From Procambarus clarkii (taxonomy: Eukaryota > Arthropoda > Malacostraca > Decapoda > Cambaridae), in the NCBI RefSeq assembly GCF_040958095.1, contig NC_091165.1, positions 24,037,770 to 24,101,769 on the forward strand: a DNA stretch of 64,000 nt, written 5' to 3'. The position numbers were made by a program, and so were the translations under genes. Shown piece after piece: positions 34,560 through 49,400 of this stretch (position 1 is the first letter of the stretch; the number at the start of each line of letters is the position of its first letter). Below the pieces are notes generated by a model that saw only the letters and a list, made by a program, of their open reading frames with translations, did not search any database and was not told the origin of the DNA.

Positions 34560-35030
34560 GTGTTTGTGGGCATTAGGGTGTGTTGTGTTTACGCTGGCGG
34601 GCAGCGTCCTTACCAGCTCCGGATTATGTCTATTACATCACTAAACTTCATTTAATAACTATATGCCTGTTAAATAGAAGATTTTAATTGTTAATAGCAT
34701 TATATTGTCGTTTTAATATGGAACACGTACACATATGCGAAACGTCGAAAGCTGGTGTCCGAAGTGGTAAAAATATTAGTGTGCGATGTTGTCAATGTAC
34801 GGAGTGTCTTGTATCCGGTCAGCTTTGTTCGGTTTAGCTGCCTTATGAACCTTAATAAGAAGCTTATCGTATGTAATAATTAATTAGATATACAGTTCGT
34901 GTAATTTGCCTGTTGTTGTGTAATATATGAAGATGCTTAGATAGTTACCATAAAAGAGTGCGTGTAGTAAGTGTGAGAGAGAGGGTGGTGTGTGGAGGGA
35001 ACCGGACGCTGAGTGACAACAACAACAGTC
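34560..35030 (+). promoter_or_regulatory. Likely SPPL2 promoter and 5' UTR
   Basis: Repeat-free sequence immediately upstream of the SPPL2 start codon. A GA/GT-rich stretch at 34950-35030 probably belongs to the 5' UTR. The transcription start is not visible. Confidence 0.35.
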
Positions 35031-35102
35031 ATGGCGAGGAGGCTGCTGCTGGCTTCTGTTGCCTCGCTTTTATCAACACTTGTAACACACTGTCTGGCTC
35101 AG
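35031..35102 (+). CDS. SPPL2: SPPL2 coding exon 1, signal peptide
   Basis: ATG in context AGTCATGG. It encodes MARRLLLASVASLLSTLVTH and then CLAQ: two arginines, a hydrophobic core and a small-residue cleavage region, so a classic signal peptide. Donor GTGAGA, phase 0. Confidence 0.88.
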
Positions 35103-35594
35103 GTGAGAAGTCTCTACCACATATATCACCTCTTAACCAGTTTTACTATAAATACTGAACAATACCTTGCTATGACTGAGGATTAGGCATGAATTTGCAT
35201 AATAAGTTATGGGCTCTGTGATGACTAAAAGTGAGTCAGAAGAGTAGTGATTATTGACCCACTAGTACTGACCTCTTTTAACGTGGCTGGTTAATATGTG
35301 GCACTAGTGTGAGCTCTAGACACCACACACTTCTCATGCACTCTGGTTGAGCTCACTTTGCCAAGTGTGAAACATTTATTTTTGACCTTGGCAACTGTCG
35401 TGATGCTTCTGCCTTAAGTTCATGTCTTAATATCAATTTTAAGGGACATAAAATATATATATATATATTTATATTAAAAAATATTTAATGCTAAAAGTTA
35501 TAACCATATGTATTAATAGTGTGGTGAGTACTAATAACGTAAATGAAAATGGATAACTAAATAATGTGTGTACAAAGACTATGGATAGTTTCTT

Positions 35595-35633
<39 letters not shown>

Positions 35634-38600
35634 GTTTATTCAGGTAAAGTACATATGTATAAGAGGTTTTACAAAAATTGATAGATTTATAGATAGAGCT
35701 AGTATATACAATGCCTAAAGCCACTATTACGCAAAGCGTTTCGGGCAGATTTTATAATTATTTTAATTATATTCAGCATTTGGATATATAATCTGTAAGG
35801 CAACTGTTGTGGGGTTAGTCACCATCTGAAATAAATATGATAAGCTACATTGAAACATAATGAATTTACTACACAAAAACTACTTACACATTGTCATGGT
35901 AAGTAGTGTCATTAGATATAATATCATGATGTTTATCTACTTCCAAAAATTATCGTGTGAAGTAATATCGTATTATCAAGCATTTCCTAATACTGTATTA
36001 GTTTAGCTTTGTTATTCTGTATTTCCACATCTCCCAGCCCCAAGTTTATATTTCTATAATTAACATTGTGTATCTGCTTTGCACAAAGTATTGATGATAT
36101 CATTGATTGTATAATTTGTTCTATGCTAATTCATGCTCCTCTTTATAATACTTCTTGGTTAAAGATGTAAACAAACACCAAAATGAGAGTAGGTTTTGTT
36201 TGTAGGTTTGACAAATTTGACTGCAAGTGCTTTGACGTATCAATATATGATTTTGTAGAAATAAGTACTGTACAAGAAGATTCTTCCATTCCTTGCACAT
36301 TGTTATTTTTATTTTGAGTATTGATTCAATAGACTTTTCCACATTACACAGGGTAAGATTGACTATCCTGTTTCTGGGATCCTTAAGAGCCGCTCAAATG
36401 CTACCAGTGATAACTCTGAGAAATACTGCATAATCTTCTACAGGACTATTAGCCATCTAGCTGGAAATGAAGACTCTGCTGTAAGTCATTAATATTTAAT
36501 TAAAATTTTTCGTATTCATTTGGGAATAATAATGAATTGAATAAGATAAGATAGACTTATTGTGCAGACCATTTAATAGAGCTACAGGTACAGTATATAT
36601 ACAGGTATACAGTACTCTGTAAAGCCTCATATAAGACAACTAAACAGAAAATAGAGAATGTTGTTTATCTCGTATAATGATAAAATTTATATACTGTAGC
36701 ATAGTTAATGAGTAGAAGTGTTTATGCATGACACTGTGTAATAGATGATTAAGTCTTGATGATATGTACCTTGAATTTTTGGGATTTTATTTTTAATGTC
36801 AATATTTAATGTATCATTATTAAAATATTATTGTATATAAAATATAACAAATATAGTAATGAAAATCATAATATAAAATTTATTTCATTGACAAAAATGT
36901 AGCATAATTTATTTCTGTAATGAAGTCCTTGATTTATTGTATCGGTGGAGATAACTTATGGAGAAAATGGATGAGAAACTGTTTGAGCACATTTATCGTG
37001 AATGACATAAGGACAAGAAAGAATAGTTGAAAGTCAGTTTAATAAATTGAAAGTCAGGTGTGTTAGGCACGAGTGTGGCACATCTTACTGGGTAGGGTAA
37101 ATGGGAGAGTTGTGAAAAATATAATTATCAAAAGTGTTTGGAGGTAATGTAGTAGTTTCATTCATATCAAAAAGTGTGAGGGAGTATGGGAAGTAGTGTG
37201 TTTGTTAATCAATGAATATGTTTGACTAGGAGTAATTTAGATTGAGTTGTAGTTTTAAGTCCATGTACCCTAAAGTGTAAGGAGATTGTTAAAATTAAGA
37301 ATGATTGGAGGTGCTCTGCAATCAATTGGTTATATTGAGAAGGTTGTAGATTGTAGGAAAGTTACTGTGCTGGGGAATATGAATGTTAGGATTGGGAATG
37401 AATGCAGAGTTGTTGTTGGTAATGGGGGTTTACCAAGTGTAAATAGCCATAGGAATTTTTTTTGGGATATGTGGGGTTTGTTTCCTGTCAAATGCTTCCT
37501 TTTTAGGTAATGTAAGGGGAAATAATTTTAAGAATGTGAATGCAAAATGGGTATGCATATGTTAGGGATGAGAAAGTGAAAATTGTAGATTGTTTGTAAT
37601 TGTAAGTTTGTGAAAAGGGAGGAAAGAAAAGTACTCTGCATGGTTCAGTAAAGTGGTTATTATATATAGAGGTTGTTGTTAAAGATTCACTACCTGGAAC
37701 AAAAAGTTCCAAGTAACACGGGCTATGGTGAGCCCGTAGATAGTTATATAGAGGTTATTTTAGTAATATGTATGGGTCAAGTCAACAACACCTGGAGTGG
37801 ACGTGTATTATATTGGGGTTAAATTGTTACTGAAATGTTTGTATAAGGATACGGCTGTGTTCTGTGAGAAACAAATGAGATATTGGTTTTGTAGCTTCTT
37901 AGAATCACAAGGCAGTGGGATTTGTAGTGTAAGATAAAATGGGGAGAGAGAGGTACTGTAATAAGTTTTAAATACTTAAGGGGCAGTGTTAGTTTAAAAT
38001 GGATTTATGGGTATTTGAAGTGGCAGGGATCAATCATACAAGCAATGGAAATGAATTTTTGTTAGAAAAGAAATTGGTATAAATATGTTTCATGGGTTTA
38101 TCAGTGAGGAAGTATAAGGAAATGAAATGTGAAGTGGTGGAATGGATTAATGCAGTACAGTATACTTAAGTGATACAGTACAGACATGTTAATAGAATGT
38201 TTGAGACTCATAATAAGAAGTGCCTGTAATGATGGAATATATGGCAGATGACCCATATCTGGGAAGGGAAGAGTTGAACAGTACATGGAAGAAAGGGTGG
38301 CATTGGTTAGGGGGGGGGGGTGCTAGAGAGGGGGTGAGGGAAGGGGGGTGAGTGAGAGAGAGGGGGGAATGGGATGGAAGGATTAAGAGAGGTAGGTCGG
38401 TGTATGTGGTGATAGTCTCCTGGAGAAACTGTTTTCACTCTTAAATGAGGAACTCCCAGGTGGGAGTAAGGGTTTTAGATAGATATAACCAACCATTAAG
38501 TGTCATGATAAAGAAATATCAGAATATACTATATAAGTTTTTAATTTGTTTGTAAAGATTGCACATTCCTCATTTGTGTTTTTCAGCTATACTTACCTGT

Positions 38601-41600
38601 ATCTGATGCCCTGGAGTGGGATGTGTGTGATGAGACAGAACTCCCACCAACAAGCATTGAAAATAGATACATCTTTGTCTCTTCAGAAAATAATTGTTCA
38701 GCTTTGGAGAGAGCCAGCCGAGTTCAGGTAAAAGAGACGGATGTAGATGTAGCTTACCATGAAATACCATGAGTTTGTGGTGCAGTGTAATTTAAGAAAA
38801 CAAAGATATTTATATCAAATTAAAATTTATTTGTAGTTTGTGGTAAAGATAAAAAGAACATCAAATATTGAGTATTTTGTTTTCCAAAACTATAAAAACT
38901 TGTAAGTCTCCACTATACCATATTATCACTGTGAGAGTACAGCATTTATACAGTATTTTAAACAAAAGCTTTTCTCATAATTACATTAAGGAATTTCTTG
39001 TTACATTTAACTGGCAAGATACTTTGGTTATATAAATACTGTACTGTACCTAATTAAAATTACAGTATCTAGTTCATCTAAATAATAATATCCCTTATAC
39101 AACAAGTACTGCAGGTTTTGATCTGTTATGAACAAGCCAGTAATAGGGATTGTTAATTAAGCATGTTATTTTCTGCTTAAAAGGAATGGAAAGGGAAATG
39201 GAAGTAATTTGTATGTATATAGGTTTAATTGTTTCTGCTAACAACATTACAGAGCTTGGGAGGTGCTGGTACCTTAATTGTGAAGGAAAAACTACAAGCT
39301 CCAAAACAAAATGACACAAACTACAACTTCACTCTTGCCTTCATTCAGAACTCAAGTTATGTCAAAATCATGGTAAGTTAAATAGTTGAAAAAGGTATAC
39401 TGTATAATAAATTAAGTTATATTGTTAGCACAGATACAGTTCATCATTGAAAATCCAAATAATCCAAATGTCAAAACACCCAAAATCAAAAACTATTAAA
39501 ACCTAATAAAAACTACAAGCCGTCTGAACAAGTTTTCAGTTAATTTTTTTTTATCTGATTAGGGCTTCTCAAAAAGAGATTGTTGTTCAGCATTGTTTAT
39601 GGTAGCTCATGTTTTAAGATACAGTACAATTATATTTCACTTACAGTGCTATAGCAAATTTAATTTTAAAGAAAACTTCCCTCATCATTTTGCCTTGCAT
39701 ACATACTTTGTGTAATTTTGTTGGAAAATAATTGAATAATGCATTACTGCTATCTAACATTTCTTTATATACAGTATATTATTTTACAAGTAAATCCTGT
39801 TAATTAGGCTAAGCAAACCAACTGATTAAATAATGTAACATAAAAAGTGATGCATATGTTATTGTAGTATGTGGGGTAAAAGGTATCTAAAATAAATACA
39901 AAAATATTATAAATTCTCAGTTAGGTTTGTCCTGACTGTTTTGGATTTTTCAATGCTTGAAAAATATCATTTTTGTTTTTATAGTACAATGTATGTACTG
40001 TATTGCAAAGTCAACATTGATGATACTCAGTTTTGTGTGCAATATCAGGGCTGTCAATGAGATGGCTATTTTGGGATCTATTTTTTCCCAAACTCAATAA
40101 ATTTATTATAGTAGTATGTATTTAAATTTAAATGTCTGTCTGTCAGGGGTTAGATGCAGACTAGCATCACCCAATTTTTCCCAGTAATTGCTATTGGGTA
40201 CATGCCCACCTTAAGTGGGTTAGGATTGGTGTCAATGAAAACTGCTAGGTTATACTATGCCAATGTCACTCCCATGAACATTTTCCAGTACAGTACATTG
40301 ATGACTGTGCTATATGACTCGACTCTGAATTATTATTATTTTGTAATACAGTATTGGAAACTATGTGCTATTATGCTAAAATCAACAAAATTATCATCAT
40401 AATACTTGCCCTTTAATCCAAAAAAACTTTTATATGTTTTCCTTTAGACTTAATGGATTGTGTGTTGTTGAAGTTTTCTTGCACTGTTATAGATTAGTGA
40501 TATTATAGAAGAGAGTAGGGATGAGGGAGGAAGAAATGAAGGAGAGGAAGGGGAAGAGACAGACAGAAACAGGAAGAGGGGACAAAGTGGACACAGACAG
40601 GCAGACAGACCTGGGGTGCCTGGGTCAACCTGGGCACTGCTAAGTATCCCACCTTGAACACTATATAAAAAAAACATGCAACAACAATTTCTAAAGATTA
40701 AATACTTCCATACTGCTGCATCTTAGATGGGGAGGAAGGATGGACAGTATCTCCCAGAATTTACTGGGCAGAAACCACTTGTTAGGCTTGTCTTTTGTTA
40801 AAATCATAAGACCACCTGTGCAAGTGTAGAATTAGCTATACAGTATTTTCATTATTCAAACACGTGCCAATAGCTCTGTTTTTTGACTTAAACTATATTC
40901 ATTGCATGTGTGATTAAACAGTTTGTCTACTCATAGGTGCAGAGGTTGTATACATGTCTGCTCTCTAAGTAAACATAATTTCCTGCCTTATGCATTAATA
41001 GAAACTTAATAAATATACAGATATTCACTTGAAACTTTGATGACCTATTGGGATAATAAAAACAATATAATGTTATACTTAATAACATAATATTCCATTC
41101 ACCTGGGCTGTATGGGTCTCAAACCCTGGACCAAACAAATATGAGGCTGTAGCTCACATTATTTATTTAATAATGTAATATTGAATGTGAGTTCACATTC
41201 AATATTATTTAAAATAATATTGTTTAGATAGACTATGAAACTGAAGCAAGGTAATAAAGTGTTGCTAATAAGTTATTGCAATGTTATTTATATTTCTTAA
41301 CTTTGCTCTGCAGGAAGGTGGAGAAAAAGTGACTGTTGGCCTGTATTCCCCAGAGGATTCCCCACTGCCCTTGAGTCTTGTCGTTATTTGGTTCTTGGCT
41401 GTCTTCTCTGTTAGTGTTGGTGCGTTCTGGTCTGGGAAAATACGCCACAAGTTGTAAGTCTTTCAAGATTTTGAGCCTTAATTTATTTGAGAAGTTTCCC
41501 TGTTACATTATATACCATTTGTTATTTTATGTTTATGCATTATTTGGTAAAAATATCTATTTTTTGGTCTGTCACCAATGTTGTTTGGTTCCAAAATTTG

Positions 41601-44600
41601 CGTGGCCATATGATATCTAGAAAACGTCTTTGCGTATTGGCATGAAACTTTCAGGACTTATGTATGCTAGCGCAAGGAAAATCCCAATTATTATTGATAA
41701 CCAAACCACACATCATGGGAGCGATGTTGTGATGACAGCAATGTTGTTGTTTTAGATTCAACCACTCTGAACAAAAGTTCCAAGCAGCACGGGCTATGGT
41801 GTGCCTGTGGGCTCACCATAGTCACCAATGATGTCAGCATTTGGTCACTGTCTCAGAATCTGATTACAGAATTGCTTCAAAATTCATAAATATTTTACTT
41901 AGTGTCGTATAAAACTATTTTCAGTGGCAACCTAGCATCTTATCATCCTCACCCTTGTACAAACTTATCCAGACTCTTCCTCTCCCTACCCTCCCAGCCT
42001 CTTCTTTTTCCCGATTTCTCTCCACTCTTCCAATTCTTGGCACCAATTAACCTCTTCACCACAAACATTTCATCACCTTGACCACAACACCATCACCATC
42101 ACTGTTGCTGCAGGAAGTTAGAGGCTTCCTTTGAGTAACATTGGCCTGGGATGGAATTCTCACCCAAGACCAAGCTCCTCAGTTTTTCTCTGTTATAGGA
42201 TGCTGTTTGATCAGATACATTAAGCTAGAAGGCAGGGGGCCTGGATTACCTATGATTCCTTGTGGCTTTTGTTGACAAGGCCTGTTGGTGCTTGCTTCTT
42301 CACTTGGTTAAATGTTTTACCCACAACTTGGTTTAAGTGACTCATTTGCTTTGCACAGTATGCTCGATTTATGTTGCACATGAAGGGTGCTGACATTTTA
42401 CACTTCTTCACAGGTTTCCTCAATCCTGTTTTCTTGTGTCCAGGTCCCTAGGGAATTTCTTGTTATTCCTGTTGTGGGACGGAACCAATGCATGGAAAAT
42501 AAACGAGCTGAGGTTGGTTCATACAGTACTTGCATTTCCTAGCTCTGGCAACAGGCTTCTTATTCTCCTTAGCTGGTAGGGAATCTCTTGTTCTCAGTGT
42601 GGAACTAGATACTGCTCTGCAGGTCCCAGGTTCTTGATTGGATGGAAGTTGCTTCTGTCCTGGGTGTTATTTTGTCTGCAGGCACACTTGATTCTGTCAC
42701 CCGGACTCCACACAATATACTCCCATTTTATTGTAGGACATAGCTTTTGTGCAGCACCGTAGTTCTCTACTTTGTGCAAGATCTCGTTGTCAGTTTTAAG
42801 GTTTGTTTGCCGAATTTGGCCAAGTTGTTTTCCACTGCCAGGAACTCTTCTCTTGGTTTCAGTTTGAGTTTGCTCTATTAAACAGCTCAGATTCTGTGTC
42901 AGCCTTTTCTTCAGCTTAGACAGCAGATGCATCCTGATCCATGTTGTAACTAGCAATGTTAATATGCTTCAGGCATTTTAACATGTAACATTTTCCAGGT
43001 TTTCTTTATAGATTCTTGCTTTAATTAAGATTATATTTCTCAACTTTTCCACTTTATTGAAGCATGGCTGAATTTACGTAGCAATGAAAATGAGCAAAAG
43101 TTATGTAGCAGACAAAATTTTAAACTGCCAACCACACTCCCTCACATATTAAGCATAGTGCAAATTCTTATTTATTTATTGCTCCATGAATTAGAAAACT
43201 GTGTTTTCATTTATAATAAATTTGTGATCATGATTGTCAAAATAATGGAGGGGCAGGGTCATGGTGGGTGTGGAAGGTTGGTGGGTGGCCGCCACTACTC
43301 ATCACGTTGCATGGATAGCAAGGGAAGAGAGACTGAGGAGTGAGCATGTGGGTGGTGACTGACAATGCTACACTGATGTTAGGTACACTTCTAGTTGCCA
43401 TTTAGGGATTACTTGTTGCAACAATATTCAATTCTGCTGGAAATATGATAACATAGGAACATGCAGTTTCCATAAGGTTCCATTGGTCCATGTGAGGTAA
43501 GTCCTATGTATTCCTAACATAAGAATACCTGAAACTGCAGAAGGCCTACTGGTCCATACATGGCAGCTCCTATTTATACTGACATAAGAATATGGTGCAA
43601 ATAGGAATAATGTGATGCCTTTTCACTTTGTTTCGCTATCTAGAACTTATAAAAACCACAAATTGGTGATATCCATGTATGCATTTGCATGTAAAATGTG
43701 TTATGTGCAATTGTAAGACTTAAGTGCCATATAAACATTTATATAAATACAGGATGTGTATATAAGCATTGTATATACATATATTTCCATTTTCATTCCA
43801 GAAAAAATGCAAAAAGTAACAATAATGAATGGGAACATAAATTTCTATGCAGCATCCTAACTCTTATGTCAAAAATTTGGGATTGAGCCTGGTGCTCCAG
43901 CCCCTGGTGCTCCAGCCCCTGGTGCTCCAGCCCCTAGGCAACTGAAATAAGTATTTTTTCCTGATCAGTGTGCTGTACAATGTTATACAATACCAAAGAA
44001 AAAATATTTGTTTAAATTTTTGTTTTATGAGCACCAGGAACTGTACCTTATTTAGGTGCAAATTTTGAGGTTAATGAGATATCCATCTGGTTAATAAGGA
44101 TGGGTAATTGAATATTTTTATGTCTGGACAATTGGAAAATCTGGAAAGGGATAATCCGAATAATGGGGGTTCTATTGTACAGATTAAATTTATTTCGGGG
44201 CTTAGCGTCCCCTGCGGCTCGGTCCTTGACCAGGCCTCCTTTTTGTTACACATCCCCAGGAAGCAACTCGTAGCATCTGTCTAACTCTCAGGTACCTAAT
44301 TTACTGTTAGATGAGCAGGGGCATCAGGGTGAAAGAAACTGCCCATTTGATTCCGCCTCCACCGGGGATCAAACCCGGAGCCTCAGGACTCCGAATCTAA
44401 AGCGCTGTCCACTCAGCTGCCAGGCCCCCTGGTAATATTTATTTTTGCTTCTGAGATGTCTTTGCCATAGGTCAGCTGCTATGGATAGTCCTTGATTTTT
44501 GTTGTATCTACTTTTCAATTATCTAAACATCTAAAAATATGCAACCTGTTTGCTACCCCATTAATTCAAAAAGAGCATTTTCATCCACAAAAATGCACAC

Positions 44601-46383
44601 CTCCCAATCCTTTCGAAAGTACATCCACAAATAAACCTCCTCTTTAATGACCCTAATATTCATTTCAATAATATCCATCTCTAATCCTTGAGATATATGA
44701 GTGAGCAGTGTGGCCATGATGGTGAAGATAATCAAGAGGCTTACCATGAGCCTGTCCTACCGCACGAAGAGACTTCCATGAACCTATCAGCTAAGAGCAT
44801 CCTTGGGTTTGTGGTGCTGATGTGTACCATGCTGCTCAGTCTCTACTTCTTTTACCATATTCTGGGTAAGTCTTCAAGGTGACTGGTGTGTGCGAGTGTA
44901 TGTATGTGTAATTACCTAAGTGAAGTTACAGGATGGGAGCTACGCTCATGGTATCCTGTCTTCCCAATAATCTTTGTAATGTGCCACTTTGAAACTACAG
45001 TACTGACAATTTTGACATCCACTGCCTTTTCATTTGTTCCAACCTTCTACAACTCTGTTCACAAAAGATAAACTTTTGTATGTATTTTGGCACCTTTGTT
45101 TCCTAAGATTGAAACTTTGGCATCTTGTTCTTTTAAGGTACAGATTAAAAAATTTCTTCCTTATATATTTTTAATTTTTGATACTATTTGGTATATAGTG
45201 ATAATATCGCCTCTTCCTTCTATAGTATGTTCTAGCTTCAGTATAATATATTTAACATTTCTAACCTCTCCGTGTAGTTCTTGTTTTTCAGTCCTGGAAG
45301 CCATTTAGTAGCATGTCCAGTTAATGATGATGATCTTGAAATATAGGCACCATACAACTGCTGCATATTCCAATTTTCAGCTTACAAATGTCATAAAATT
45401 TTTTTTAAGTATTTTACCATCCATATATTTAAAAGCAGTTCTGAAGTTTGAAAGGCTCCTCACATAATGGCCTTTAAGTCGTCCTCTGGTGGCAGTTTAC
45501 TATTCAAAACTACCACTAGATTTCCTTCATTGCCCGAGTTTTTTAATATCCTTTTATATAATTTGTAAGTTGTGTGTCCAGATTCTCCTGATCCACTTTC
45601 CATAATGTGGCATTTATTCACATTGAATTCCATGTCATGTGTTGCTCCATCATTTATTTTTTCCAGGTCATCTTAAAGGGCATGACAGTTATTTAAATCT
45701 TAGCCTTATTAGCTTAGCAACATGAGCAAAGACATTATTATATCTATGCACAGTATTTTATCTGTTGGATTGTTTATAGACAATGAACATTTCTTGGTCT
45801 GGTACTGAACCTTGTTGTACTCTGCTAGTAAAAGTGACTTGACTGACACATTTGTCAGTGATACAGGTCTATAATTTAGAGGGCTTTCTCTGACACCATA
45901 TTTGAAGATGGGAACAATGTTTGCCTTTTTCATGTGTCTGCTAGACTCCCTGTATGTAAAAGATGCCAGAAAAATTAATTGTAGTGGAATTCTCGGCTAG
46001 GATGCATTTTTCCATCAGAACTCAAAGTGAGACTCCATCTGGGCCAATTGCTTTGTTTCTTCATGCCTCCTTGACCAGTTTTTCTATCTTGTCTAGTTAC
46101 TTCTATGTACTTTATGTTGTGCTGTGAATCCCATATTGTCTAGTTTTCTAAAACATCATTTTGCATGAACACACTTTGGAAATGTTCGTATAGCGTTTCA
46201 CATTTTTCCTTTTCAATCTCTGAATTTGTTTCCCCATCTTGACTCTGTGGATTTTATCCTTTACCTGCAACTTGGCTTTTATATAAGTTTATAGAATAGA
46301 CTGGGTTTTGTTTTACATTTTTCCAACATTTTTCTTGGGTATGCCCTTCGGCTCCCTTGAGCTATCCAGGCTGTGTGTGAGAT

Positions 46384-46414
<31 letters not shown>

Positions 46415-49400
46415 TTGAATAAAGTTCTAGGCCTCAGTAGTTGTTTCTTGTTTGTTTGTATTGCTGGTATTTCTAGCGTTAGGACTTCCTATATTGATTG
46501 AATTGTTGTTGTCTTTTGTTCTCTTGCTCTCTCCCAGTTTGTGTTGAACCCATCCTGCTTTCTAGTTCTGCATCTCTGTTTTGGTATACGTGTTTTGTAA
46601 TTTGCCATACATCTCATTTACTTCCTTGTCTAACAACAAATCTGTCTAATCAAATTCACTAAAGTCTCTTCATAGTCTCCTCTGGTGAAATCAAGTTTTT
46701 AAACTGATTCACTTTCCTCATTTTCTTCTCAAGTATAATGTATTGCATATTTAATTTCCAAAAGGACATGGTTGCTCTTACCCAAAGTAGGAAGATACTG
46801 ATTGTCAAATATCTCTTCTTCTTTCCTGGTAGATATCAAATCCTGCATTCACTAAGAAATCACACTAACATGATACAGTATATATCAATAAGAAAATAAA
46901 TTGGAGCACTGAGGTGACTCGACCAGTGATCAGGGTACTCACAGCTGCACACCTTACCTCTATACCACGGCATGGGGTAAGTTATACAACCTGGGATTCC
47001 ACTGAATCCTCAAGAAGCCCGGAGGCTTCTGCTGAAGCCAGTACAAGTTTTTATGTATAACCTCCATGCACTCTGGTGTAGGTAAAGTAGTTCATTAACT
47101 ATGCACTCCAGCTTCAGATACACAAAGAAATCACACTAATGTAACACATATCAATGAGAAAATCAATGCTTTACCTTCATTAGAGTGCATGGGGGTTATA
47201 TGTAAAAACTTAGACAGGCTTGGACTGCTCTGGTTGAATAGAAAATTTGTCTTAGGAAAGCAGCCAGTTGTTCAGTAAGGATCTTTAAATATTTAATCAA
47301 ATCCTTATTTCTTGTTTTCATAAGATTTTTGCATAATTCATTTTTTCTTTTCAGTGTTTGTGATCATTGGCATGTTCTGCATTGCATCAGGCGCAGCTGT
47401 GTTTTGTTGTTTGCAGCCTCTCGTCTCGCGAATTCCTTGTGGAACTTGCAGGTAAGTTGTTAGTCTAACCCCCTCATCTTGTGTAACTGGCAGAGTTGCT
47501 ATATATTGTTTTTTTGCTGTTCTGCATATTCATAGTAGGTACTGATCTTCAACTATGTATTTAATTGAAAAAGGGAGAGGCTTTGTTCTTTATTTTATTT
47601 CTATCCTCTTTTCATTCCGTTTCACTAAGTTTCTTCCTGTAATATTTTAACCTTTACTTTTTTCTTAGAAATAAAAACCTAGATTGAAAATAGGTCTCAA
47701 GCTTTTCTTGCAAGTTAGCCAATATCTTATTCACTTAATAGACTAACACATGAACATATTAAGTATGGTAGGTGAGAAATGTTTTATTGTATTTCAGTAG
47801 ATATTTAATACAAAGTAACAGATGGATGATAGGATTGTAAGAAGAATTTAAAAGAATGAAGAATGGGAGGTTATAGATAAGCAAATACTGTATCATGAAA
47901 GTGGAGGAGTACATATGGAATAGTTCTCAAGAGCCGCTCTCTCACAGTGGACATCAAAGATAATGGAAAGAATACAAAATACAAGCTTCAAGTACTCACC
48001 ATATAGGTTAATCTTCTGTTTGTCTTTTAATATTTTGAAGAGGAAGGCATGCACTCTGTTTTAGTTGCTTGCAAGTATCCTTTTGTTTAATGTAAGATAC
48101 TCTATTAGAGTGCTTGAAATGTTTGTTGAAAATACTCGGGTTTTGGGCATACTCTCTTGGGCTACTGTCTCTTTAAAATTGAGCCTCTTCCTGTTTGTGT
48201 TCTTACTGTGTCATGTCATTTTGTTCATCCTTCAGCTTTGAAATTTTAACTTGTTCTTGTAAATTCAAATTGGGATGCAGTTATTACTGTAGCTTTGCTC
48301 ACTTCAAACTATAAAATAAAAATCTTAAATTGTTAAAAAATTAATAATAAAAGATAAAAGAATTCTTTTAAGAATTTTTCAGGCTTGGTTATCTAATGAA
48401 GCCATCAGTCCTTACTTGCTAATATTATGAATGAATAATACTATAAATGAATAGCACAGTGGTTCAAATCAAGTTTTTTTTTTTAAATGCAGGACACCAT
48501 ACTTCAACATCTATGTTGTCCGTGGAACGTTAGAGGTGCGACAGATCTTATTATTGATGTTCGCTTATGGGCTGACCATTGTGTGGGTGATCATGAGAAA
48601 AGAGCCATGGGCTTGGATACTTCAAGATATATTAGGAATTGCATTCAGGTGAGTCTTCATTTGTTCTCAAGCATTTTGGCTCTTAGGCAGTTTGGCTAAG
48701 ATTTTTTTCCAAGCTAAAATAATTTTAGACTGAATTATTGTACATATGAACCTGTTCTACTGAAATGTCCTGCATTCTCTTTCAAATAGGGAAGTTAAAT
48801 CCGAGTTTTAGTTGGATGGTGTTAGCTAAAAGCCAACACCATTTTTTTCATAACTCTCACAAAACATTATTTGAGATACTGTATTCTTATACTGCATATT
48901 AGGAATCAGAAAGTTAGGTGTAGGTTAGGAAAATATCTGCATGCTTTGAAAGCCATATGTATAGGCTGGACAGAATTTATTCAAGCTGGAAAATGTTTAT
49001 AACAATACAAAATGATTTAATTTGGGAAAGAAGATTCACTAGTGTAATGAAATGAAAGCATGTTAGTAGAAGGGTTAAGAAAGGCTTGAGAGATAGTATA
49101 CCACTCCCAACCTTGGCTAGTGAAACTTGGATAAGAGAAAGGGCAGAGTTAAGAGAACAAGCAGTGGAAATGACTTGAAAAAAGCAGCTTTTGTGAGTAT
49201 GTGGAATAGATTTAGAAATGAGCAAGTTTAGGAGAGATGTAGTATGAGTTAAAAGGTAATGAAATGTGGACGGGTGGAGTGTGAAGTGCAATACACTGAG
49301 ATGGTATGGACATATTAATAGAATGCATGAGAATCATTTAATGAGAAGGCTGTTCAAGGGGGAAATAAAGAAGGCTAGTATCTTTATAAGGGAAGAATGG

